64,000 bases of DNA. It comes from Morella rubra. Taxonomy: Eukaryota; Streptophyta; Magnoliopsida; Fagales; Myricaceae. Each line of letters begins with the position of its first letter. Position 1 is the first letter of the stretch. Of the stretch, positions 48,746 through 59,685 are shown piece by piece. Below the pieces are notes generated by a model. That model saw nothing but the letters and a program-made list of their open reading frames with translations. It searched no databases and was not told the origin of the DNA. Made by a program: the position numbers and the translations under genes. Location of the stretch: the NCBI GenBank assembly GCA_003952965.2, contig CM025850.1, positions 16,797,057-16,861,056 on the forward strand, written 5' to 3'.

Positions 48746-51700
48746 TTACAGTAGTTGGCAGTTGCGGAATCATAAATGGATGGAGGACAAATTTTTAAAG
48801 AAAATGATAAATTTTTTTTTTTACTGCATAATGGTGAAGATTTTAGACTACTAGTAACCAGTTAGGAATATTAGATAATTCCACATTGACTGACTTTTTA
48901 ATTAAAAATTTATTCATTATTTAAGGTGGTACATTAAATTGACATATTTCAAAAATTGAAGATTTTAACAAGAAAATGTGTACAAGGACATAAGACCGTT
49001 TACTAATGTTCACGATCTTTCGTAGTGGTGGGAAATATGTAACAAATTACACTTATCACAATATAATATTGGACAATAAAAAGCTACTACTTTATTGACA
49101 AGTAAACTCATAAATTAATCAGCAAGTGAACTTATATATATTTATCATAAACACAACAATCGAAAGTGATCCTTAAGAAATAGAAAGCGAAGTGAACTTG
49201 TGGCACACATCAATAAGGCAACCAAAAACAAAACTCAATCTATATGTCATTGTAATCCAACCCAGTAAACATTAATCTATCGAGGTCTACACTAATATAT
49301 ATGTTTTATCATATATATATGAGATCTACATTCAACCTGTTAATCTAATGATTTTCAAGTGATAAATATGATCTTGCCTTTGGACAATTCTAGACTATAT
49401 AGTATCTGTCAAGGTTAACAATTATCACTTTTCTCTCCACAAATTTTTGTAATATAATTGAAATGAATTATTCCTCAAATCAGATTTGTTCTAATATTTA
49501 TAAGTTTCAAAGTAGCCATGGCCACGCCATCCATTTCACATATAATTCAAGGGGCAGGCCTGGGGTATGTTAAAAAAAAAAAAAAATTGGGGCACCAATT
49601 CCGGGGCGGGGTCCCTGTTGGCCCCCTGCGTCCGCCAATGATAGTTGGGATAAGTTCAGAGTGCCTCATCGCGGCCTTAACTTAACTATTCCTCTGTTTC
49701 CTACTATTTGTCTTATTGCCTCCACGTCACTCGTCCCTATATCCACATCTGCATTCTTCGCTTTCTCTCCTTTTGAGATACCTTGGTGGTGTTTATTTGT
49801 GAAAATTTTGGGGTAGTGAAAATTTTGAGGTATAGAGTTAGTGTAAAGGTGAAGATATTTTTGAAAGTTAATGAAAAAGTAAGAGAAAGAAAATTTTTAT
49901 AAATATTATAATGAAAAAAAATTATTTGAGGGAGAAGAGATATTATTTTATATTTTTTTAATCTAGTCCGAAATTTTAAGGTGCCAAATTTTGGAAAACA
50001 AATGCCCTTCTTATCTTTGTCTCCGAAGAAATAGAGAAGCGAGAGTCGACTAGAATAGAAAACTTATTTAGAAAAGAAAAAAAAAAAAAAGACTAGAAGT
50101 AGAAGACTGCTGGCACGAGAGAAGCGGCCTCTCTCAGATAAATACAGCCAAATTTTCGGCGTGGATAGGGATTTGAGGTTTATTTATTTATTTTTATCTC
50201 ATGTCCAGTTCTTATATTAATTATTTTATGCTTCAATTATGTATAATTGATTGACAAAAATGTGTTTACACGTTTTGTAAGTAGTGATTACATTTTTTCA
50301 ATATTTTTTGAAAAATATTAGTCGTACTTAAGGTTCTTCGTTTTCTTCCCACCAAAGCAAATGGGTCTCAAAAGCTCTTACCATTTTGTACTGCACCGGC
50401 CCTTTACTGTTGGCCAAAATAAGAGATTTAAAGTTGTCTATTTGATGCGAATTGCCATTTTTAAATTTTGAAACTTGTAGTTTCTCGTATTGTGAATTTA
50501 AGACTCTATTTATTTTGTCATCTATCAAAAAACTGGAAAATTCATACATGTGGCTTATTTTAAGTGAGTTTAGAAGCTGAAAAGTTTTTTTAAAAAAATA
50601 AAAAAAAAAAAAAAATCAAAAACTTCAAAATAAATAAAAATAAATTAAAAACTTACATGGGGCCGATCGGCTCCCCCAACCTCGCACAGGACCCTTGGAT
50701 TTTTTTTTTCAAATTATATTTTTATTTAATTTTCAATTTTATAATTTATCTGATATTATTATGTTTTATTTGTCAACTTTTAAATGAAGTATTTTTTTTT
50801 AAATAAAAAAGCCAATATACAGCTGATGTGTATGAAAAAGTGCCACATATGAATTTTCGGTCCATATAATGGCAAAATTTGTTGATGTTTAGGGCATGTT
50901 TATTTTGCAAAAATATTATAAAATACAATAAATACAACAAATTCATAAAATGAATATCAAATGGCATAAAAGTGAAGCAGTACTTTTGATTCTAAAGCAC
51001 GAACAAAGGAATTATATTGCCTGAAAATCAAAAAAATTTAAAGCATGACTCTTGATTCTAAAATGGTATAAAACATAAGTATGTGATATATATTTTTCTC
51101 TATTATTTATTTTAGTTAATAGTGAGATCATTATAATTTGACTATCGAGGTTGTGTCACATGTCCTATTATTTATTGATTTTAAAATAGTTTGCAAAGTA
51201 TAACCCAATTAGTTGTTTAAACTGAAATTGTACAATGAACAAAAGTTAGATGACGTAAAATATTTATTTCCCATAAAAAAAAATACTACCCTCCATGAGG
51301 TTGCAACCGGATTCTTGACGTTGCACTCTAAGTGCCAATAATGAGAACGTGGGGATGTCACGGGATAAACTAAAAAATAAATTATATCAAAAACATAAAA
51401 TATTAAGAACATACCAATAAAAAAACGTAAAATATAAATATAAATAACTAAAAAAAATCTGAAACTTAAAATAAGAAAAAAAAACGGAGGATTCCCTCCC
51501 GGCGCTTGCCCCTAGCGTCCTTCCCCTTCTTTTAATTCTTTGCAAACCGTTATTTTGTTGAGGTTTTCATTTTTATTCTTGTGGGTTTATTTTTGTTTTT
51601 TTATAGGTATGTTTTATTTAAGTCACCATTCTGAAACGTGTAACCGTTCTTAATCTATTACAACGATTGATGTGAAAACTATTTAGACGATTTCGGACGG

Positions 51701-52577
51701 AAAGTGAAAAAAAGTTCGAATATTTTATGATGTTTCAACCGAAATTGTTAAATCTGTTCGATATACCGATTGGGGAAAAAAAAAATTGTTGTTCGAACAT
51801 GTTATGAATTGAAACGCGAAGGTTCGAATACTGTTCAAACTAGGGGAGGCACGTTGTATTTCGAACGTTAGAACGGTTTATTTTTATTTTTTTAGGAATT
51901 AAAAATTCTAGAAAATTATTCAAAAATATATTATAAATAAAAAATTAATTAAAAAACATAATATTCAAAAAAATTAAATATAATATGCAATAAAAAATAA
52001 TCTATCGCTGGCATCCATCCAACTCTTTGTGCACCTTATCTGGTGCATCCAACTCTGCGTGCTTTAAAACTTTTGCCAACTCTGCGTGCATCCTTATCTT
52101 CCTAAATTAGAAATTGTAATCAATATAACGCTTAAATAATTAAAAAATAATCATTAAAAAAATCAGCTGAATGAAAAAATCAAATAACTTACCTATACAT
52201 CTACTCGATATCATTTTTGGTAAAGGTGATCCAATATCAACATAGGAAAAAGCTAAGGCCTCAGTAAGGCTGATGCAGTTGAAGGATTATATGCAATATG
52301 TTTACACTGATCAAATGTATTGTGATCTATCAAGCACATTCAAAATGATTTTTTTTTTAATTTTATTAGAAAAATTAGAAGTTTTACATTATGCACGACA
52401 AATCTAAATAAAAAGGTGTTGGACCTGAAATGGACTTGCATCACTGTAACAATATTAACATCCACATGAAACTAATGGAGAGAATAACAAAAGCTGATAC
52501 AACATTTTCCAAACCAACATCTTTCATTGTATGGAAAGAAATAAAGAGTAATACTCTGGTCGGTAGGGCCGAACATC
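48746..52577. repeat. Tandem duplication unit 2
   Basis: Collinear with 44770-48718: the GGGGCGGGGTCCCTGTTGG phrase (about 45698 and 49600), the MITE, the AT-rich block and the start of the GTTCGAAC-motif repeat recur in order. Unit 1 stops inside the left arm of the foldback that is complete in unit 2, so the breakpoint lies within that foldback. No gene. Confidence 0.88.
49785..50009. mobile_element. Harbinger-like MITE, copy in tandem unit 2
   Basis: Duplicate of 45885-46109, carried along by the tandem duplication. Small length differences only. Confidence 0.62.
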
Positions 52578-52883
52578 TGAAAACCTTTTAGCCACATATC
52601 AGACCTACAAAGCAGTTCTTTGCATGTTCTAGTTTGGAAGGAAATAACTGCTTTTAGGTCGATGTGTGGCCAAAAGTTTTCAGAAGTCTGGCCCTACTGA
52701 CCAGAGTATTGCTCTCTATTTTTTCCATACAATGAAAATGTGTTTGAAAAATGTTGTATCAGCTTTTGTAATTCTCAAAATTAGTTTCATGTGGATGCTA
52801 ATATGTTACACTGATGCAAGTCCATTTGAGGCCCAACACCTTAAATTTAGATTTGTTGTGCATAATTTTAAACTTCTAATTTT
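52371..52883. repeat. Long inverted repeat (foldback, arms ~240 bp)
   Basis: The left arm (AAAATTAGAAGTTTTACATT, TGGACTTGCATCA, GAGTAATACTCTGGTCGGTA) is mirrored by the right arm (GACCAGAGTATTGCTCTC, TGATGCAAGTCCA, AAACTTCTAATTTT). The inner palindrome continues to a loop of ~25-30 bases near 52620-52648. Only the left arm occurs in tandem unit 1 (48519-48718). There is no protein; the 92-codon frame at 52666-52944 is a by-product of the right arm. Confidence 0.85.
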
Positions 52884-53849
52884 CAAAAAAAAAAAAAAAA
52901 ACGTTCATATGTTTGAACGACTGCAATACGCTCGAATGTTATAACGTTATCGTTCGAACGTATTTGTTATCCCTATAAATGAACAATTTTAGCAATTTGT
53001 TCGAAAAAAAATTTTACAGTGTTTGAACGTTGCAAAACCACAATAAATAGCAACCTAAAATCCCCTAGTCAATCACAAACATATTTTTTTTACTCCTAAA
53101 ATATGCATTCAACACCCCTAAACACTATGAAACTAACCATAAGCATTTAAACATAATTTCGTCACAAATCAAATCACAACAACCAAAAATCTGTACATAA
53201 AAAACTAAGAAATTCATTAATAAAGATATAAATCTTACCTCTAAAACACAAAGAAGCTCCATTTGAGTATTTTCCACAATAATAAGACAAAAAAGTAAGA
53301 TTTTGGAAGAAAAAACCAAGGCGAATTTGTGGTGTTTTGAGAGTGTGAGGAAATGAGCTCTCATGGTCGAATCTGTGGTATTTGAGTTAGTGGGTCTCGT
53401 TTGAACGCTATTTACAACGTTTAACATTTCTCCAAAAAATGGGCGGGAAAAAGCGCCAAGTACTGTTCAAACTTATTTTTAAAATGCTCGAACGCTTCTT
53501 TGTTATCTAAATGGCGTTAGTTTTGAAAATTGTTCTAACGTTTATTGAAACAATCTTTGAACATTTTTAGAAAATGAAATAGCGTTGTTATGTGCTTTTT
53601 AGCCTTCGTTCAAATTATACTTTTTGTTAGAATGGGATGCCAAAAGCAAGACTAAAAATCACGTGTAAACTATCGCTCGAACATTTTTTCACACACTCGA
53701 ACAATTCTTTTTCTATCTGAACGACGTTGTCTTAGTTTTCAACACCGTTCTAATGGTTATCAAAGTAACGTTCGAATGTTTTTTTATAGTTGATACAGCG
53801 TTGTTTCATGCTATTTATAGTTCGAATGTTTGTGGAATAATTGAAATAT

Positions 53850-54300
53850 ATAAGGTACTTTTACATATTATAGGTAATGTAGTATAATAGGTACTATATA
53901 TTACATATATTAATATATAGTATAAGGTGCTATTATACAATATTTACAAGTATTATTATATAATATGTACAATATATTATTACATAATATTACAAGGTAC
54001 TATTATATAATATTTATAAGGTATTACTATTAAATAATATGTACAAGGTACTATATATTGCATATATAAATGTATAAGGTATATATGGTACTGCTCCATA
54101 AAATGTATAAGGTACTATTATATAATATGTATAAGGTACTATGTATTAAGTAATACGTACAAGGTACTATTATATTGCGCATATAGAATGTATAAGGTAC
54201 TATATATTAATATATAAATGTGTTATAAGGTATTATTTAATAATATGTATAAGTTACTATATATTAAATAATACGTATAAGGTACTATATGTAAATATTT
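53850..54300. repeat. Degenerate AT minisatellite (TATAAGGTACTATTATATAA)
   Basis: About fifteen irregular copies of a ~20-35-base unit built on ATAAGGTACTAT plus ATAATATGTA. Seen directly; the unit length varies, as in slippage-prone AT-rich DNA. Confidence 0.8.
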
Positions 54301-54572
54301 GATTTTGATTAATTTTATTCCTTTTTATTTTTATTCATTTTATAAATTTTAATTTTATTTACTATTTTTATTGTTCTAATGTTAATACGATTAACATTCT
54401 AACGGTTACATAGTGTCGTCTGTTCTTCTAAAGATTTACATCGTTAGAACAGAAAATTAATTTATCATTACTTGATTTTTAGTGTGATTTTATTTTAATT
54501 TATTATTACGCGTGATTTTCTTTTTAATTATAATTTAGTTATCAAATAAAACGAGATTCCTTTAGCCAAAAA

Positions 54573-55720
54573 CTAAATTAGATCATCATGCACAAATAAT
54601 ATAATATGTACAAACATGTACCAACATATACAAACATAATTGTTCGAATGTCTAAAAAAAACATAAATACATGACAAGATACTATAAAAAACTATAGCGG
54701 GCATCTCCTTCAGCTCCTGCACCACGTCACCCTCGACATCAGCTATCCTCTGCATGATGTCTTTCCAGGCCCTCGTCATTTGCCTTCTTCAACTCCAACT
54801 GCATCGACTCAATCTTCTCGAGTCTCTTCACCATAGCAGCCAGACTGCTAATGATGGGAGCGATAGCCATCTCCACTGCGTGTAAAATGCTGTGCTCCAT
54901 CTCTATAAAGCCCTGGTGTGTTGCACAGCCCGAGTCATACCACCTAAATGCCGTGGTGCAGTTGGAGGACGCTGTGACCTCGATCCATGCATCATCGAAT
55001 GCCGACAAGTCGCATTGTTGATGTTGCCAGGCTACATTGAAGTCGGCTCCTAACGTCTAGCATCTACCTTGTCATCCATAATCAACTGTGTCAACAAGTT
55101 TCCATACAGTAGGCCCCTTTTGCTTGTTGACTGAGCCTCGGTCCTCATGGTCTAGAAGATGAAGAGCGGGAAGTCAAACGGATTGAGACGAGCTAGCATC
55201 AACATCACTTGTGCATGCTCGGCTGTGCACTCTATGTGATGTTGCTTTGGGAAGATGTTGTGGCTGACTATGAGGTGGAAAATCCTCCAAAAGGCGGGCA
55301 AGGCGCTCTACAAACTGATGATTGGAATAAATACAGGTCCTAACAAGCTCTATGACAGGATAGGCACCCACTTGCCTCGGAATGCGCAAGTAGGTGAAAA
55401 GCCTATTGGGGGAAATCCTGATCAACCCTCCACAAGTGTAGATCTCCCACTTGTCGTCGTAGGTATTGACATTCTGCAGCATTATAAAACTCTTTGACCA
55501 TATTTAAGTACAGGCCCCTCCAAGAGAGCACACGGTCCCAACGATAATTGGTAAATATTTGGTCAATCGTACGACCCTCGAACTGAAACTCTGAGAACTC
55601 ATATGTGCTAATCGGCCTCTCAGCCACTATTGTATACGTAAAAATAATCGCTTGCCTCTCAACTGTAGTCAATGGCCTTTGCTATGTGGAAGAAGAGGAA
55701 GACGCTCTTGAACATTTTGC
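54573..55720 (-). pseudogene. Remnant of a plant transposon-encoded protein
   Basis: The minus strand keeps protein-like sequence in several pieces. The first part (about 55.40-55.67 kb) has a WRGLYLNMVKEFYNAAE stretch, and the second (about 55.17-55.48 kb) has GGLIRISPNRLFTYLRIPR. This pattern (a ..VKEFY.. block, then a ...I.ISP...L.IP.. block) resembles the putative plant transposon protein domain common in plant repeats; that is a recollection of the family pattern, not a search result. A later part (about 54.57-55.0 kb) has a coiled-coil-like stretch, MVKRLEKIESMQLELKK. Broken, several breaks. Confidence 0.5.
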
Positions 55721-56700
55721 CATTTTAGTTTAATCTAAAAAAGGAAAAAAAAAGTTAGAACGACTGAAGATCATAGAATGAATATACGTTCGAACAGAGT
55801 TCAATGAAGCATTGAATGAATGTAGAATGAAAATCATAAACATTGAACGAAATGCTAATTTCGAACGTGTAAAGAAACTACGCATTGAACGAATATAGAA
55901 CAAACAGTAATATATAACCATCAAACGGAACATAACATGTTAGAGCGTATTTGTAACTAAGCATCAAACAGAATATGCCTTCATAGAATGGAAAAACATT
56001 CGAAATACTTTAGCAATTAAGAATGGCAATGGAGATTAATAGGTGTTTGAGAGAATCCGAAAAAGAGAGATGTACGTGGAAATATGAGGAAATGAGGCTT
56101 GGGTGTTCTAATATTCGGATGATCGTTCAAACGTGTTTGAACAATTAGGAAAAAATCATCCGAAACCATTCGTTGAGCAACTTTTTATATCTAAACCATC
56201 AAAAAATCGTTGGAACGTATAACACCAAGCATTCGAACGATAATAAAAAAAATATAAAATTAATGGTGATTGGACTTGCATTTATGGGGGTAGGTGGAAA
56301 AGTGGCGTTCGAAAGTCTGAAGGTTTTTCGGGATAAGAACCATTGTCCCAAAAAGGATTCTATTCTATTCAAACAATAATTTTTAAGAACGAACGCGAGT
56401 TTCTGAATTCTGATATTTTCATTTGCGTTTGAACTACTGTTTATTTTCGAACTGAAATTCAATTTTTCGTTAGAACGGGTAATGTTCAGTTTTGTAAAAT
56501 AACGCCCTTAGTTCGAATGTATAGTTTATCGTTCTAATAAGGATTTTTCGGGACGGACGGTTTTTTTCCCTAAAACGAGATTTTTTTGGACGAAAGAAAT
56601 AATTAACGACTTTGTGGGATAGGCAATTCTATCTCAAAAAAGTTCAAACCATTGAAAAAGTTTTTTTTTGGGATGGTTTGAATTTCTGTCCCAAAAGGAG

Positions 56701-56980
56701 AAACTTTTATGTTTTTCGGAATGGATTTTTTGGTGTCCTCAACAAATCCATTTCAAAACCACTGCTCGTATTGATGACTCGAAACCAAAATGCAAGCACC
56801 TCAATAACGCGGCAAAAGCAGCCATAGAAGCTATGGGAAAAGATTAGACCGCCATGAAAGCTTGGACAAGGAATTAATTAAACACTTGAAATCCTTCAGG
56901 ATGCTGACTGGCATATTGTCCCAAATTCTTAAATTCTTTCCCTACAACTTTCAGATTTATAAATTGTTCTTGGGTATATT
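56701..56980. other. Non-coding, between the motif-array element and the solo LTR
   Basis: No domain or repeat recognised. It ends with ATATT (56976-56980), the left target duplication of the solo LTR. Confidence 0.4.
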
Positions 56981-58228
56981 TGTGAGTCCAAGGATTAAGG
57001 CAACCCAAGAGGGAGGTGAATTGGTTTCCAAACTTTTTCGCTTTAACCCCTAAAGTCGTGTTTGCAAAATAAAGGATAATTTAGCACAAGTATATTGATA
57101 CAACAAGTAAATAAGTGCTAAATGTAAAGAGTAGGGATAGAGAAGTAAACACGTGATTTTTAGGTGGTTTGGCAAACCCGCCTGCATCCACCTTTCAAGC
57201 TCCTTCTCCGAGCCTTGAGGTTTTCCCACTATCTTCAAATAGTATACACTTTAGCTTTCGGGTGCTAGAGAACCGTACAAGTGATTTTTCGAGCTCACCA
57301 TTCACAGCCTAACCAAGCTTGAGATATACCCTCTCTAAGCTTCTTCTTTAGTGAACAACCTCATTAAAAGAATCACCTCTTTTGATATGAAGATTGAAGA
57401 ATAAACTCTCTCAAGAGTGGATATGAAATTGGAAAGCTCTATCTCTTGATTTACACAAAGACAAGGATATGAAAGTGTGTTTTTGTGTGAATGATATGAG
57501 AAATATCGAATATGAAGGTTTGGAATATTTCTCAGGTGATCTAAATGATATGTGGTCATTGTGTATTTATTTTGGACGTTATGAAGGTGTATTTATAGGC
57601 CACGTATGAAAACTAGCCGTTTATAGCCGCTGGAGTCGTCTGTTAAACGAGCCGGTCAACCGCTACATGAACTGGTCGACCGCTTCAAGTTACCGTTACT
57701 TAACGGTCATATTGTCAGAAGCTCAACGGATCTATTTCAAAAACAACAGGTCGACCGCTATACCAAGCGGTCGAAGACCGGTTGACCGCTTCACCAGCCA
57801 GTCGATTTCCTCAACTTAAGCACATGATCCGGTTCAATTAAAACCTCGTTTTTGACCTCTTTGAAATACCCAATTTTAGAGACTTACTTCCTATAAGTAT
57901 ATGAAAGGTTTGGGGGTTTGATTGTGGTGTTTTGAAACCTTTAAAAAACATTTTAATCTTTCAAAAAAAAGGTAAAACGGTTTATGCACATTTTGAAAGA
58001 TATGCAAGTGTGATTTATAATCTTTGTCAAAAGTGAAACAAGAGTTACAAGGTTTTATACCCTAAGGTCTTGAAACTTCACTTTGAGCTCCTTGCATGTT
58101 CTTGATCTTCTTTCTTCACGTCTTTGGCTCTTTCATCAAAAAGTCTTTTGTCTTTGAAAATGTCCGTTTTATAAACTTGATCCATTTATTGAAATCATCA
58201 AAATCTAGATTGTGCACAAAAGCCAACA
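56981..58228 (-). mobile_element. Solo LTR of a Sirevirus-like copia element (1248 bp)
   Basis: On the minus strand it begins TGTTGGCTTTTGTGCAC and ends GGACTCACA, with the phrase CCAATTCACCTCCCTCTTGG near the end. It is flanked by an exact 5-bp duplication, ATATT (56976-56980 and 58229-58233). With no internal region between the duplications, it is a solo LTR left by recombination between two LTRs. It is related in plan to the LTR at 3072-4362. Confidence 0.88.
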
Positions 58229-58777
58229 ATATTCATACAAGAAACCTGGTCTAGAGAGGGAGTAAGGGCACTTGGTTTCGCCATAAGTTATAGGGGTGTT
58301 CAAAAATCACCCGATCCGACTTGCTGACCTGGGTCTGACCCAACTGGGTTGGTGGAGTTGGATCTGGATTCAGAGTCGGATAGTTTTTATATAAAAACCA
58401 TGTATTCGAGTCGGAGCTGGATATCCAGATATAAATCCGATTTAATCCGACTCGACCCAAATTATTGATTTTAGTTAAATGCATGTTTTAGCCCCCATTC
58501 TTTGAATCTTTGTGTTTCAGCCCCCCCTTTCATTTTCACGATTTCACTCTCCCATGTCCCAGCCCCTTCGAGAAAAAACTAACCCTAACAGTGAGTTGCC
58601 ACCGCCAGTCTCCCCCTCTTAGTTGCCGCCACTTGCCAATTCCCCTTGTCATCACCAATCGTCGATCTCCTTGCCCTGTACAGAGCTTGAATCCTTCGCA
58701 AATTCGCAGCCTCTTGCTCCTTAGTCACTGTCGACAGCTCCTTAGTATAGTGATATGTAAGTTTAATACGGTCTCAG

Positions 58778-58801
58778 AGCTCTCTCTCTCTCTCTCTCTA
58801 T
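58778..58801. repeat. (CT)n microsatellite
   Basis: CTCTCT run in the hAT 5' region. A similar tract occurs in the related sequence at 63470-63553. Confidence 0.85.
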
Positions 58802-59685
58802 CATATATTATCTTCCCTCGTGAGCTGGTTCACCGTTAAATCATATATGTAATGCATATTTTTTTTTGAAGTTTTTTCCTTTATCTACGTACTTAAATCG
58901 TATATGTAATGTTGCTTTCTTCATTATAAAATTTATTATTAGATTATAAAATACATATGTTGCTTGCTGTTGTTAATTCTGAATTCTGATTTGAAGTTAT
59001 TGTAGATATTGTGTGACGTGTGTTTCTGTTGGAGTTTTGATTGTTGCCTTGCTGTTCATTGTTGCTCAGGTCAGTACATATTTTGGTATTTTAGAAATTA
59101 TTAACGAATATAATTATATGGAGATTGGAAGTCAGGGCTTGCTAAATTGGTTTATTGGGTTCTGCTGTGTTGGAGATTGGGTTGCTAAATTGGTTTATTG
59201 GTTAATCTGTTGAATTAATTGCTGAATTGGTTTATTGCTTGACATGCATGTTAGCTTGCTGATTTGCTATATATATATATATATTATCTGATTTTGATTT
59301 ACTATAAATATATATTATATCAGAAAAGATTGATTTGATTTGGCTATGTAAACTCTATAGGGTAGAACTGAAATAATCTGTTTATTTAATTTGATTTGCT
59401 ATATATAGTTGCTAAAAAATGTAAATTATCTTTGCTGTTTATTGATTTTTAATAATGTGTTGTTTTCTTGATTTGGTTGCTGAAAAATATATTGTTGGTT
59501 TATTGATTTGATTTACTATATATAGTTGCTAAAAATTATATATAGTTGTTTGAATATATATTTGGTTTATTTTGATTTGCTGTATTATAGTTGTTGAAAA
59601 ATGTGTTTATCTTTTCTAATTTGGTTGCTGATTAATGATTTGGTTGTTTATCACATTTGCTGAATTGGGTTATATAATTTAGCAG

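Larger units (their letters stand above)
51636..56700. mobile_element. Large broken transposon with GTTCGAAC-like motif arrays (class uncertain)
   Basis: Arrays of an imperfect palindrome (GTTCGAACG, CGTTCTAACG, CGTTCAAAC, GTTCGAATG) occur in both orientations, often 20-60 bases apart, at about 51.7-51.9, 52.9-53.8 and 55.75-56.55 kb. Between them lie a foldback, an AT minisatellite and a minus-strand transposon protein remnant. Subterminal motif arrays around a protein gene resemble CACTA (En/Spm) elements, but no CACTA terminus or target duplication was found, so the boundaries are approximate. Its left part recurs at 47745-48718 through the tandem duplication. Broken. Confidence 0.45.

Noticed and set aside
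52371-52883. Transcription terminator hairpin
   Set aside because: The arms are far too long and no upstream gene exists; it is a transposon-type foldback.
53850-54300. CRISPR-like array
   Set aside because: The units are irregular, directly adjoining and AT-rich with no constant repeat plus unique spacer structure; it is a minisatellite in a plant genome.
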